A DNA stretch of 64,000 nt from Gemmobacter aquatilis. GTDB lineage: Bacteria > Pseudomonadota > Alphaproteobacteria > Rhodobacterales > Rhodobacteraceae. A model generated the notes under the pieces. That model ran no database searches, was not told the origin of the DNA, and was given only the letters and a program-made list of their open reading frames with translations. The first letter of the stretch is position 1. Each line of letters starts with the position of its first letter. Positions 25,696 through 33,571 of this stretch are shown here, one piece after another. The stretch is from positions 248,001-312,000 of the forward strand of contig NZ_FOCE01000004.1 in NCBI RefSeq assembly GCF_900110025.1, written 5' to 3'. A program made the position numbers and the translations under genes.

Positions 25696-25997
25696 GGCCC
25701 GGCTGCGGCTTCTTCTTTGCCCAAATACCCATCTGACCGCGCCGCTACGCGGTCGCCCGGCGGGGTGAGCTGCGGGCGATGCTTTCCATGGCAATCGTCA
25801 GGCGGGGGCTCGATGCCCCCGACGGACGGGCTCTCGTCGGAAAACGTCGCGGCTGCCGATATCTGCCTTGTCGTCTGCGGTTCCCTGCCGTCCAGGGCCG
25901 GTGTTGGCTAAGGCCTAATGTTGCCTAAGGAAACTCGGGCGTGTATCACCTCGGGGCAGAACGCGCCCCGCCGGGGCTTCGAAAGAGGGAAATGCCG
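25696..25997. other. acpP-fabF spacer: dispersed repeat and tandem 11-mers
   Basis: No gene is supported in the roughly 300 bases after the acpP terminator. GGCTTCTTCTTTGCCCAAAT (25707-25726) is the exact reverse complement of the tail at 24412-24431. Further down, GTTGGCTAAGG (25903-25913) and GTTGCCTAAGG (25920-25930) form a direct repeat 17 bases apart, 68 bases ahead of fabF, a possible regulator site. No clear sigma-70 promoter was assigned. Confidence 0.55.
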
Positions 25998-27260
25998 ATG
26001 CGTCGTGTTGTTGTCACGGGTCTTGGAATGGTGACACCGCTGGCTTGCGGGGTTGAGGAAACCTGGAGCAGGCTTCTGGCTGGCCAGTCCGGCGCCGGGC
26101 CGATCACGCGGTTCGATGCGTCCAATGTCGTGACCCAATATGCCTGCGAAATACCGCTGGGCGATGGCAGCAACGGCACCTTCAACCCCGATGACTGGAT
26201 GGAGCCGAAGGACCGCCGCAAGGTGGATGATTTCATCCTTTACGGCATGGCCGCCGCCGTGCAGGCCGTCCGCGATGCGGGATGGGAGCCGCAGGACGAG
26301 GAAAGCCGTCAGCGCACTGGCGTCATGCTGGGCTCTGGTATCGGCGGGCTTTCGACGATTGCCGACACGGCGGTTCTGATCAAGGAAAAGGGGCCGAAGC
26401 GGGTGTCGCCCTTCTTCATCCCCGGCGCGCTGATCAACCTGATTTCGGGGCAGGTGTCGATCCGCTTCGGCTTCAAGGGGCCAAACCATGCGGTGGTGAC
26501 GGCCTGTTCCACCGGCGCCCATGCGATTGGAGATGCGGCGCGGCTGATCCAGTGGGGCGATGCCGATGTGATGGTCGCGGGCGGCGCCGAAAGCCCGATT
26601 TCCGAAATCGGCATCGCGGGGTTCAACGCCTGCAAGGCGCTTTCGACCAAGCGCGCCGATGATCCGACCAAGGCCAGCCGGCCCTATGATGCCGACCGTG
26701 ACGGGTTTGTCATGGGCGAAGGCGCGGGCGTCGTCGTGCTGGAGGAATATGAGCACGCCAAGGCGCGCGGTGCGAAGATCTATGCCGAGGTGCTGGGCTA
26801 TGGTCTGTCGGGCGATGCCTATCACATCACCGCACCGGCCGAGGATGGGGACGGCGGCTATCGTTCCATGGCGGCGGCGTTGAAGCGAGCCGGGATCACG
26901 CCGGACCAGGTGGATTACATCAACGCGCACGGCACCTCGACCATGGCCGACACGATCGAGCTGGGCGCGGTGGAGCGGTTGATGGGGGATGCGGCGGCCA
27001 AGGCCACGATGTCCTCCACCAAGTCGAGCATCGGGCATCTGCTGGGGGCGGCTGGTGCGGTGGAGGCGATCTTCTGCGTGCTGGCAATCCGCGATCAGGT
27101 GGCGCCGCCGACGATCAATCTGGATAACCCGGCGGTGACGCCGAAACTGGATCTTGCGGCCAACAAGGCAGTGCACCGCAAGATCGACATCGCGCTGTCC
27201 AATTCCTTTGGCTTTGGTGGCACCAATGCCTCGCTGGTGCTGGGGCGGGTGCAGGATTGA
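25998..27260 (+). CDS. fabF: 3-oxoacyl-ACP synthase II
   Basis: 420 residues. Condensing enzyme that extends acyl-ACP with malonyl-ACP. The Cys-His-His triad is Cys170 (VVTACSTGAHAIG), His311 (NAHGTSTMADTIE) and His347 (SSIGHLLGAAGA). ATG at 25998 is chosen over the ATG two codons earlier because AGAGGGA is then about 7 bases away, and over the long frame from 25941, whose extra residues are not family-like. The stop overlaps the start of mltG by one base, so the two are translationally coupled. Confidence 0.97.
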   Translation: MRRVVVTGLGMVTPLACGVEETWSRLLAGQSGAGPITRFDASNVVTQYACEIPLGDGSNGTFNPDDWMEPKDRRKVDDFILYGMAAAVQAVRDAGWEPQDEESRQRTGVMLGSGIGGLSTIADTAVLIKEKGPKRVSPFFIPGALINLISGQVSIRFGFKGPNHAVVTACSTGAHAIGDAARLIQWGDADVMVAGGAESPISEIGIAGFNACKALSTKRADDPTKASRPYDADRDGFVMGEGAGVVVLEEYEHAKARGAKIYAEVLGYGLSGDAYHITAPAEDGDGGYRSMAAALKRAGITPDQVDYINAHGTSTMADTIELGAVERLMGDAAAKATMSSTKSSIGHLLGAAGAVEAIFCVLAIRDQVAPPTINLDNPAVTPKLDLAANKAVHRKIDIALSNSFGFGGTNASLVLGRVQD

Positions 27261-28438
27261 TGTGGCGCTCCATCGCCTCGAACGCGCTGACGCTGTTCAT
27301 CGTGCTGCTGATCGCGGCGGCGGGGCTGCTGGCCTGGGGGCGCAACCAGTATAGCGGGCCGGGGCCGCTGGCGCAGGCGATCTGCGTCAAAGTGGACAAG
27401 GGCGCCTCGCTGAGCGAGGTGAGCCGCAATCTGGAAGCGCAGGGCGCGGTGTCGGATGCGCGGATCTTCCGCATCGGGGCGGATTACTCGGGCAAGGCCA
27501 AGGGCTTGAAATTCGGGTCTTATCTGGTGCCGGAGGGCGCCTCGATGGCACAGGTGCTGGACATCCTGACCCAAGGCGGGGCTTCGACCTGCGGGCGTGA
27601 GGTGAATTACCGGATCGGCGTGGCCAAGGCCGAGATCATCCTGCGCGAGTTGGATGCGGCTTCGGGCAGCTATGTCGAGGTGGCGAAGTTCGATCCGGCG
27701 GTGGAACCGGCGCCGCAGGCCTATGCCGCGGCGGTGCAGGAGGGGGATCTGCGCTGGCAGGTCACGCTGGCCGAAGGGGTGACGAGCTGGATGGTGACCG
27801 AGAGCCTGAAACACGCAGATTTCCTTGACGGATCAATTGCTTCCGTGCCGCCCGAGGGCAGCCTTGCCCCGGATGGTTATGAGGTGGAACAGGGCGGCGC
27901 GCGCGAGGAGGTTCTGGCGCGGATGCAGGCGGCGCAGACGCAGATCATCGCCGATCTGTGGGCCGCGCGGGCCGAGGGGCTGCCCTATGACACGCCGGAA
28001 GAAGCGATGGTCATGGCATCCATCGTGGAGAAGGAGACGGGGATCGCCGAAGAGCGCAAGCTTGTGGCAAGTGTCTTCGTCAACCGATTGAAACAAGGGA
28101 TGAAATTGCAGACCGACCCCACGGTGATCTATGGCATCACCAAGGGCGAGGGCGTGCTGGGCCGCGGGCTGCGCGCAAGCGAGCTTCGCCGGGCAACCCC
28201 TTACAATACCTATGTAATCGACGGTTTGCCGCCGACCCCCATCGCCAATCCGGGCCGGTTGTCGATCGAGGCGGCGCTGAACCCCGAAAGCAGCGATTTC
28301 CTGTTCTTCGTGGCCGATGGCACGGGCGGGCATGTCTTCGCCAAAACGCTGGCCGAGCATAACGAGAACGTCGCCAAATGGCGCGCCATCGAGGCGCAAC
28401 AGGGAACCCCCGACGCGGGCGGCGTGCAGGGGAACTGA
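27260..28438 (+). CDS. mltG: Endolytic murein transglycosylase
   Basis: 392-residue inner-membrane enzyme that cleaves new glycan strands to end peptidoglycan polymerisation. It has one N-terminal membrane helix (LTLFIVLLIAAAGLLAW), an N-terminal LysM-like region and the YceG catalytic domain. The conserved motif ASIVEKETGIAEER holds the catalytic glutamate, and LQTDPTVIYG and TPYNTYVIDGLPPTPI are family signatures. ATG at 27260 overlaps the fabF stop by one base. The fabF-mltG pairing is common in alphaproteobacteria. Confidence 0.95.
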   Translation: MWRSIASNALTLFIVLLIAAAGLLAWGRNQYSGPGPLAQAICVKVDKGASLSEVSRNLEAQGAVSDARIFRIGADYSGKAKGLKFGSYLVPEGASMAQVLDILTQGGASTCGREVNYRIGVAKAEIILRELDAASGSYVEVAKFDPAVEPAPQAYAAAVQEGDLRWQVTLAEGVTSWMVTESLKHADFLDGSIASVPPEGSLAPDGYEVEQGGAREEVLARMQAAQTQIIADLWAARAEGLPYDTPEEAMVMASIVEKETGIAEERKLVASVFVNRLKQGMKLQTDPTVIYGITKGEGVLGRGLRASELRRATPYNTYVIDGLPPTPIANPGRLSIEAALNPESSDFLFFVADGTGGHVFAKTLAEHNENVAKWRAIEAQQGTPDAGGVQGN

Positions 28439-28450
28439 GCGCCGAAAAGG

Positions 28451-28473
28451 GGGGGTGACATCGGTACACCCCC
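28451..28473 (+). terminator. Possible terminator of mltG
   Basis: Seven-base arms GGGGGTG and CACCCCC with a 9-base loop, 13 bases past the mltG stop. There is no T-run, so only a weak call. Confidence 0.4.
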
Positions 28474-28565
28474 TGTTCACCCCTGGTGCGCCTGCTGTCG
28501 GGCGGATTTTGGGGGATGCGTGAAGGCCTGAAATGGGGGGCGGAGCGCGTGAGTCGCGCTGCGCC

Positions 28566-29261
28566 TTACGCCCCCGGTCCGCTTTGACAGTCTTGCAGTT
28601 TCGGCAGGCCGTCGGGTGCGCGGTCCAGCGGTTGCACCGTCACATCCAGACAAGAGGCGATCTCGCGCATCCGGGCCGCAATGGCATGGAGGGGCGCGCT
28701 ACGGATTGTTTGGGGTGCAGGGTGATAAAGTCGGGCTTTCAGGAAGATCAGCGGATCGGGTGGGTAGGCGGCGTAGAGGACGCAGAAAAGCAGCGCGTCC
28801 GTCCTCGGGTTGAGGTCGCACGATACCGAAAAATTTGCCGACGGATCTGTCGGGATCATCACGACGGAACCTTGCCCGTTCTCGTGATACGAGCGGGTCT
28901 CGAATCCGGGAAGCTGGAAGCGTTCCGGGATGTGGCTTGTGTATCTGAAGCGGGAAGCTAGAGTTCCCGCCTTGCCTGCCTCGCCCCATTCCCACAGTCT
29001 GGCGGCGGTCTTGATGCTGGGATGGGCCATCTCGATATGGAAGACGGTTGGGCCGAGAGCGGGATCGGCGTCGAGGATGGGCTTCAGCCAGTCGATTTCG
29101 TTCATCGGTACGAAATCGGGATCGCGGCGCATCTTTGCGACCTCGATGCCAAGATCGAAGGTCCGCGTGTTCAGAGTGACGAGATGGCCGGGGTCTGGGT
29201 CTGCATGAAGGGCCTTTGCGAGGCCGATGGCCATCAGGGCTGCAATCAATACGCGCAACAT
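28566..29261 (-). CDS. Secreted hypothetical protein
   Basis: 231 residues, not recognised. The first 20 or so residues (MLRVLIAALMAIGLAKALHA) are a clear signal peptide, so the protein is probably periplasmic. The mature part starts DPDPGHLVTLNTRTFDLGIEV and contains three cysteines and no obvious catalytic motif. ATG at 29261 is chosen because GAGG lies upstream and the signal peptide then starts correctly; the frame opens 29 codons earlier. It converges with mltG and is divergent from the GTA operon. It has no functional link to either that I can see. Confidence 0.65.
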   Translation of the reverse strand: MLRVLIAALMAIGLAKALHADPDPGHLVTLNTRTFDLGIEVAKMRRDPDFVPMNEIDWLKPILDADPALGPTVFHIEMAHPSIKTAARLWEWGEAGKAGTLASRFRYTSHIPERFQLPGFETRSYHENGQGSVVMIPTDPSANFSVSCDLNPRTDALLFCVLYAAYPPDPLIFLKARLYHPAPQTIRSAPLHAIAARMREIASCLDVTVQPLDRAPDGLPKLQDCQSGPGA

Positions 29262-29362
29262 GGGTGCCTCGTTCCCTTCAAGGGCGTTCTGTTTTGGGTG
29301 TAAGACCCTGGGTCGTTTCGCGCAAGCGCAAGCCTGTATGGAAGCCATGGCATGGACGTGAC

Positions 29363-29387
29363 CCGGCCTGTTGCTGTGTCAGGCCGG
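29363..29387 (+). ncRNA. Hairpin, possible 5' part of a small RNA
   Basis: Perfect 8-base arms CCGGCCTG and CAGGCCGG with a 9-base loop. Together with the orphan terminator 67 bases downstream it could belong to a small plus-strand transcript. No promoter was assigned, so this is tentative. Confidence 0.3.
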
Positions 29388-29453
29388 TGCGCGGCACTGT
29401 CTGCCCGGCGGGGAAGATCGGGCTTTGCAAAAATGTCCAAGATATCAAGGCAG

Positions 29454-29475
29454 GCCCCGGATGGGGCATTTTTCT
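29454..29475 (+). terminator. Orphan plus-strand terminator upstream of the GTA operon
   Basis: GCCCC, loop GGAT, GGGGC, then ATTTTT. The gene to its left is on the opposite strand, so this terminator has no obvious plus-strand gene to serve. Confidence 0.55.
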
Positions 29476-29538
29476 TGGGTGTTGCGCGTCGTCCCTTGTG
29501 GCGTGCTATGCGTTAACATATTGAAAATACAATAATAT

Positions 29539-29567
29539 TTGACATCCCGCTCAACCTGGGCTAATGA
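29539..29567 (+). promoter_or_regulatory. Candidate promoter of the GTA operon
   Basis: A perfect -35 hexamer TTGACA (29539-29544), a 17-base spacer, and TAATGA (29562-29567) as a weak -10. It lies about 100 bases ahead of GTA g1 and overlaps an AT-rich block. Confidence 0.5.
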
Positions 29568-29668
29568 TTGTCCCATGCTAGAAGACAGGGTGAGCTTTGG
29601 GGCCGGGGAACCGGGGCCTTGGTTTTCCCGATCACTCGTGCGGAGGCATGAGAGGCGGGCACAGCAGT

Positions 29669-29995
29669 ATGACGATGAAATTCTCCGCAGGGGAACACGA
29701 GCCTGAAGCTTTGCTGCGGGCAACGGAAGAACTGTATCTGGACGTGGCGCAGGAGCTGGCCGCGGCAACCGAAAGGCTGCGGCAGGGCGATCTGGAGGTC
29801 AGGGGGGCCATGCAGGCCGTCAAGGATCTGCGCGCCGCGTTCCAGCTGGTCATGGATGAGAGGACACGCGTTGACAAACTCCGCAAGCAGGTTGCCGGGG
29901 TCGCAGGAGGCCCCGGAGAGCTGGATTTCGCCGCGGCGCGGGACGAGATCGGGCGCAGGCTGGCTCGCCTCCGTGACGCCGGATGTGGTGGATGA
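29669..29995 (+). CDS. GTA g1, small terminase subunit-like protein
   Basis: 108-residue helical, charged protein in the position of RcGTA g1 (TerS-like). It has the heptad-rich stretch LYLDVAQELAAATERLRQGD and VKDLRAAFQLVMDERTRVDKLRKQ. In tailed phages the small terminase selects DNA for packaging; in GTAs it lacks sequence-specific targeting, which lets random host DNA be packed. The start could be ATG 29669 or ATG 29675; the frame also extends upstream to 29597 without support. Its end overlaps the beginning of the large terminase gene. Confidence 0.8.
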   Translation: MTMKFSAGEHEPEALLRATEELYLDVAQELAAATERLRQGDLEVRGAMQAVKDLRAAFQLVMDERTRVDKLRKQVAGVAGGPGELDFAAARDEIGRRLARLRDAGCGG

Positions 29996-31286
29996 GTTTC
30001 TGGCGGGCCTGAGCGGCGGGGCGCTGCTGGCGCTGCCCTGGATGTTCGAATTCTGGGCGCTGCCGCATCAACTGCCGCCTGAGGGGGCCTGGAAGACCTG
30101 GGTCATCATGGGCGGGCGCGGCGCGGGCAAGACGCGGGCCGGGGCGGAATGGGTGCGCGCGCAGGTGGAAGGCGCGCGCCCCGCCGACCCCGGCCGGGCG
30201 CGGCGGGTGGCGCTGGTGGGCGAGACGGTGGATCAGGTGCGCGAGGTGATGGTGTTCGGCGAAAGCGGGATATTGGCCTGTTCCCCCCCGGATCGGCGGC
30301 CGGTGTGGGAGGCCACGCGCAAGCGGCTGGTCTGGCCGAATGGCGCGGTGGCGCAGGTGTTTTCGGCGCATGAGCCGGAGGCGCTGCGCGGGCCGCAGTT
30401 CGATGCGGCCTGGGTGGACGAGCTGGCGAAGTGGAAGAAGGCCGAGGAGACCTGGGATCAGTTGCAATTCGCGCTGCGTCTGGGGGCGCATCCGCAGCAG
30501 GTGGTGACGACGACGCCGCGCAATGTGGCGGTGCTGAAGGCGATCCTGAACAACCCGTCCTCGGTGCTGACACATGCGCCGACCGATGCGAACCGCGCCC
30601 ATCTGGCGGCGAGCTTTCTGGAGGAGGTGCAGGCGCGCTATGGCGGCACGCGGGCCGGTCGGCAGGAATTGGGCGGCGAGCTGGTGGAGGATGCCGAGGG
30701 CGCGCTGTGGACGGCGGCGATGCTGGAGCGGGGCCGGGTGGAGCAGTTGCCGGTGTTCAGCCGGGTGGTGGTGGCGGTGGACCCGCCGGTCAGCGGGCAC
30801 AGCGGTTCCGACGCATGCGGGATCGTGGTGGTGGGCGCGGTGACCGAGGGGCCGGTGCAGGACTGGCGCGCGGTGGTGCTGGAGGATGCGTCTGTGCAGG
30901 GCGCCTCGCCCGATGCCTGGGCGCGGGCGGCGCTGGCGGCGATGGCGCGGCATGGCGCGTCGCGGCTGGTGGCGGAGGTTAATCAGGGCGGCGATCTGGT
31001 GCAATCGGTGATCCGGCAGGTGGACCCGCTGGTGCCCTATCGCGCGGTGCGGGCCAGCAAGGGCAAGGTGGCGCGGGCGGAGCCGGTGGCGGCGCTGTAC
31101 GAGCAAGGGCGGGTGAGCCATGTGCGGGGGCTGGCGCGGCTGGAGGACCAGATGTGCCGGATGACCACGCGGGGGTTTGAGGGCAAGGGCTCGCCCGACC
31201 GGGTGGATGCGCTGGTCTGGGCGCTGACGGCGCTGATGATCGAGCCGGGGCAGGCGGCGCAGCGCCCGCAGGTGCGGGTGTTGTAG
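29973..31286 (+). CDS. GTA g2, large terminase subunit (packaging ATPase/nuclease)
   Basis: About 437 residues. ATPase motor with Walker A GGRGAGKTRAG near residues 47-57 and a Walker B-like FDAAWVDELAKW. The C-terminal nuclease has the acidic residues of VVVAVDPPVSG, EVNQGGD and SPDRVDALVWAL. It drives headful packaging of host DNA into GTA heads and cuts it. The start is uncertain. GTG at 29973 fits the expected N-terminus (TPDVVDEFLAGLSGGALLALPW) but has no clear ribosome-binding site, so coupling to g1 is likely. The longer frame from 29856 overlaps g1 and does not look family-like. Confidence 0.88.
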   Translation: MTPDVVDEFLAGLSGGALLALPWMFEFWALPHQLPPEGAWKTWVIMGGRGAGKTRAGAEWVRAQVEGARPADPGRARRVALVGETVDQVREVMVFGESGILACSPPDRRPVWEATRKRLVWPNGAVAQVFSAHEPEALRGPQFDAAWVDELAKWKKAEETWDQLQFALRLGAHPQQVVTTTPRNVAVLKAILNNPSSVLTHAPTDANRAHLAASFLEEVQARYGGTRAGRQELGGELVEDAEGALWTAAMLERGRVEQLPVFSRVVVAVDPPVSGHSGSDACGIVVVGAVTEGPVQDWRAVVLEDASVQGASPDAWARAALAAMARHGASRLVAEVNQGGDLVQSVIRQVDPLVPYRAVRASKGKVARAEPVAALYEQGRVSHVRGLARLEDQMCRMTTRGFEGKGSPDRVDALVWALTALMIEPGQAAQRPQVRVL

Positions 31287-31532
31287 GGGTGAAGTGGCTG
31301 ACCCCCTCCCTGGCCCTCCCCCTGCAGGGGGAGGGGAGTGCGGGGTGGTGGGGTTGGCGCTGTTGTCGGGCCTCCCCCTCACCCTGCCCTCTCCCCCGGG
31401 GGGAGAGGGTGTGTGGCGCGGGGCGGCCTGCGGGGCGCCGGGAGTATTTGGACCAGGGTGAAGCTGGATCGTGGGGCTGTGCTTGCGGGCATGGCGAGGC
31501 GGGCGCTTGCCCGGATGAAGGAGTGAGGCGGG
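31287..31532. repeat. Repeat-filled spacer between GTA g2 and g3
   Basis: 246 bases interrupting an otherwise tightly packed operon. It holds a perfect 22-base palindrome (31314-31335, arms CCCTCCCCCTG / CAGGGGGAGGG), a second G/C palindrome (31387-31409, arms CCCTCTCCCCC / GGGGGAGAGGG), and a diverged copy of the dispersed tail (GGAGTATTTGGACCAGGGTG, 31441-31460). A 22-codon frame (GTG 31458 to stop 31526) ends in the ribosome-binding site of g3 and is not supported as a gene. Confidence 0.75.
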
Positions 31533-32705
31533 ATGGTGTTCGATTTCCTGCGGCGGGCCGAAAAGGCGGTGCCGGAGACGAAAGCCTCGGCGGCGGGGCG
31601 GCTGGTGGCCTATGGCGGGTCGGGGCGGGTGGCGTGGAGCCCGCGCGATGCCGGGTCGCTGGTGAAGAACGGCTTTCAGGGCAATCCGATCGGCTATCGG
31701 GCAGTGCGGCTGATTGCCGAGGCGGCGGCGGCGGTGCCTTTGGTGTTGCAGGACGAGATGCGGCGCTTTGACGGGCATCCGGTGCTGGATCTGCTGCGGC
31801 GGCCCAATGCGGTGCAGGGGCGGGCCGATCTGTTCGAGGCGCTGTATACGCAGCTTTTGCTGAGCGGGAACGCCTATCTGGAGGCGGTGCCGGGTGCCGG
31901 CAAGCTGCCGGGCGAGCTGCATGTGCTGCGATCCGACCGGATGGCGCTGGTGCCGGGGGCGGATGGCTGGCCGGTGGCCTATGACTACCGCGTTGGTGGC
32001 AAGGTGCATCGGTTTGACATGATGGGCGGGGCGGCACCGATCTGCCATATCCGCAGCTATCATCCGCTGGACGATCACTATGGGCTGTCGCCGTTGCAGG
32101 CGGCGGCGGTGGCGGTGGATGTTCATGCCGCGGCCAGTGCCTGGTCGAAGGCGCTTCTGGACAATGCGGCGCGCCCTTCGGGGGCGATTGTCTACAAGGG
32201 GGTGGAAGGCGGCGGCCTGTCGACCGAGCAATATGACCGGCTGGTGTTCGAGCTGGAAGCCAATCATCAGGGCGCGCGCAATGCCGGGCGGCCGATGCTG
32301 CTGGAAGGCGGTCTGGACTGGAAGCCGATGGGGTTCAGCCCCTCGGACATGGAGTTTCACGAGACCAAGCTGGCGGCGGCGCGCGAGATCGCCATCGCCT
32401 TTGGCGTGCCGCCGATGCTGGTCGGCATCACCGGCGACGCGACCTATGCCAATTATCAGGAGGCCAACCGCGCCTTTTACCGGCTGACGGTGTTGCCGCT
32501 GGTCGGCAAGGTGGCGGCGGCGGTGTCGCATTGGCTGGAAGGGTTCAGCGGTGCGGCGGTGGAGCTGAAGCCCGATCCGGACCAGATCTCGGCGCTGGCG
32601 GGGGAGCGGGATCAGCTTTGGGCGCGGGTCGGGGCGGCGGATTTCCTGACCGAAGGCGAGCGGCGCGCGCTGCTGGGGCTGCCGCGGATTTCGGAGCCGG
32701 AATGA
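31533..32705 (+). CDS. GTA g3, portal protein
   Basis: 390-residue HK97-family phage portal protein, the dodecameric ring at the head vertex through which DNA passes. Family-like segments are VKNGFQGNPIGYRAVRLIAEAAAAVP, LLRRPNAVQGRADLFE, LLSGNAYLE, DHYGLSPLQAAAVAVD, and FGVPPMLVGITGDATYANYQEANRAFY. AAGGAG lies upstream of the ATG at 31533. The stop overlaps g3.5 as ATGA. Confidence 0.93.
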   Translation: MVFDFLRRAEKAVPETKASAAGRLVAYGGSGRVAWSPRDAGSLVKNGFQGNPIGYRAVRLIAEAAAAVPLVLQDEMRRFDGHPVLDLLRRPNAVQGRADLFEALYTQLLLSGNAYLEAVPGAGKLPGELHVLRSDRMALVPGADGWPVAYDYRVGGKVHRFDMMGGAAPICHIRSYHPLDDHYGLSPLQAAAVAVDVHAAASAWSKALLDNAARPSGAIVYKGVEGGGLSTEQYDRLVFELEANHQGARNAGRPMLLEGGLDWKPMGFSPSDMEFHETKLAAAREIAIAFGVPPMLVGITGDATYANYQEANRAFYRLTVLPLVGKVAAAVSHWLEGFSGAAVELKPDPDQISALAGERDQLWARVGAADFLTEGERRALLGLPRISEPE

Positions 32706-32956
32706 GCGCGCGGGAGCGGCCGGTGCCCGCCAGCGGCTCGCGCTTTCTGTATGACAGTTTCGATGCGGCCCATGCGCGGATCGAGGCCAACGAGCGGGTG
32801 GCGGAGGCGCGCTGGAACGGGCTGGAATACCGGCTGGGCCAGATCGAAGGCACGCTGGAGCGGCTGGAAAAGCGGATCTGGCTGGGGGTTTACGGCGTTG
32901 CGGCCTTTCTGCTGGCGCAGGGGGCCGAGGCTTTGCTGAGGGCGGCAATGAGGTAG
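32702..32956 (+). CDS. GTA g3.5, small membrane or coiled-coil protein
   Basis: 84 residues. A basic N-terminus and a helical segment (RIEANERVAEARWNGLEYRL GQIEGTLERLEKRI, likely coiled coil) are followed by a hydrophobic helix (LGVYGVAAFLLAQGAEALL). It sits in the place of RcGTA g3.5, between portal and protease, and overlaps the portal stop by four bases (ATGA). Its role in the particle is not established from sequence. Confidence 0.75.
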   Translation: MSARERPVPASGSRFLYDSFDAAHARIEANERVAEARWNGLEYRLGQIEGTLERLEKRIWLGVYGVAAFLLAQGAEALLRAAMR

Positions 32957-32959
32957 GCG

Positions 32960-33532
32960 ATGGGATATATGCAGCAATATGGCGCGCCGGAGCGCAAGTT
33001 CGTGGCGCTGGGCGGGGCGGCGCCGGCGATCCGGGTTTCGGAGGGCGCGGTGGTGGAGGGCTATGCCAGCCTGTTCGGCGCCCGCGATCAGGGCGGCGAT
33101 GTGGTGCAGGCGGGGGCTTATGCGGCATCGCTTGCGGCACTGGCCGGGGCGGGGCGGCGGGTGAAGATGCTGTGGCAGCATGACCCGGCGCAGCCGATCG
33201 GCGTCTGGGACGAGGTGCGCGAGGATGCGCGGGGCCTGTGGGTCAAGGGGCGTATCCTGATGGATGTGGAGAAGGGGCGCGAGGCGGCGGCCCTTCTGGC
33301 GGCGGGGGCGATGGACGGGCTGTCGATCGGCTATCGCACCGTCAAGGCGGAGCGCGACGGCAAGAACCGCCGCGTTCTGAGCGAGCTGGAGCTGTGGGAA
33401 GTGTCGCTTGTCACCTTTCCCATGCTGGCGGAGGCGCGGGTTTCGGCCAAGGGCGAGAGCCTGGAGGCGGAGAGCTGGCGCAGTCTGGCGCAGATCCTTG
33501 AGGATGCGCGCCAAAGCCTGGCCGACCGTTAG
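32960..33532 (+). CDS. GTA g4, prohead protease (HK97 family)
   Basis: 190 residues. Serine protease that trims the capsid scaffold during head maturation. Family signatures are VEGYASLFGARDQGGDVVQAGAY, KMLWQHDPAQPIGVWDEV (catalytic His region), MDGLSIGYRTV (catalytic Ser) and LWEVSLVTFPMLAEARVS. It lies directly upstream of the capsid gene, as in phage HK97 and RcGTA. Confidence 0.93.
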   Translation: MGYMQQYGAPERKFVALGGAAPAIRVSEGAVVEGYASLFGARDQGGDVVQAGAYAASLAALAGAGRRVKMLWQHDPAQPIGVWDEVREDARGLWVKGRILMDVEKGREAAALLAAGAMDGLSIGYRTVKAERDGKNRRVLSELELWEVSLVTFPMLAEARVSAKGESLEAESWRSLAQILEDARQSLADR

Positions 33533-33571
33533 GCGGCCACAGGACGGGATCAACCTTTGAGGGAAGAGACG

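Larger units (their letters stand above)
29262..29668. promoter_or_regulatory. Intergenic region upstream of the GTA cluster
   Basis: 407 bases without a supported protein gene. It contains, in order, a perfect hairpin (29363-29387), a plus-strand terminator-like hairpin (29454-29475), a markedly AT-rich block (about 29512-29545) with the inverted repeat TATTG-N6-CAATA (29519-29534), and a candidate promoter at 29539-29567. In Rhodobacter capsulatus the GTA operon is switched on by GafA acting at its promoter, so this block is the obvious place for such control. Confidence 0.55.

Noticed and set aside
31458-31526. A 22-codon frame between GTA g2 and g3
   Set aside because: Too short, no recognisable relative, and it overlaps repeat sequence and the g3 ribosome-binding site.
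29850-33140. A 1096-codon open frame on the minus strand across GTA g1-g4
   Set aside because: Rich in Arg, Pro and His with no family motif. It is the mirror of high-GC coding on the plus strand, where every frame has a clear GTA homologue.
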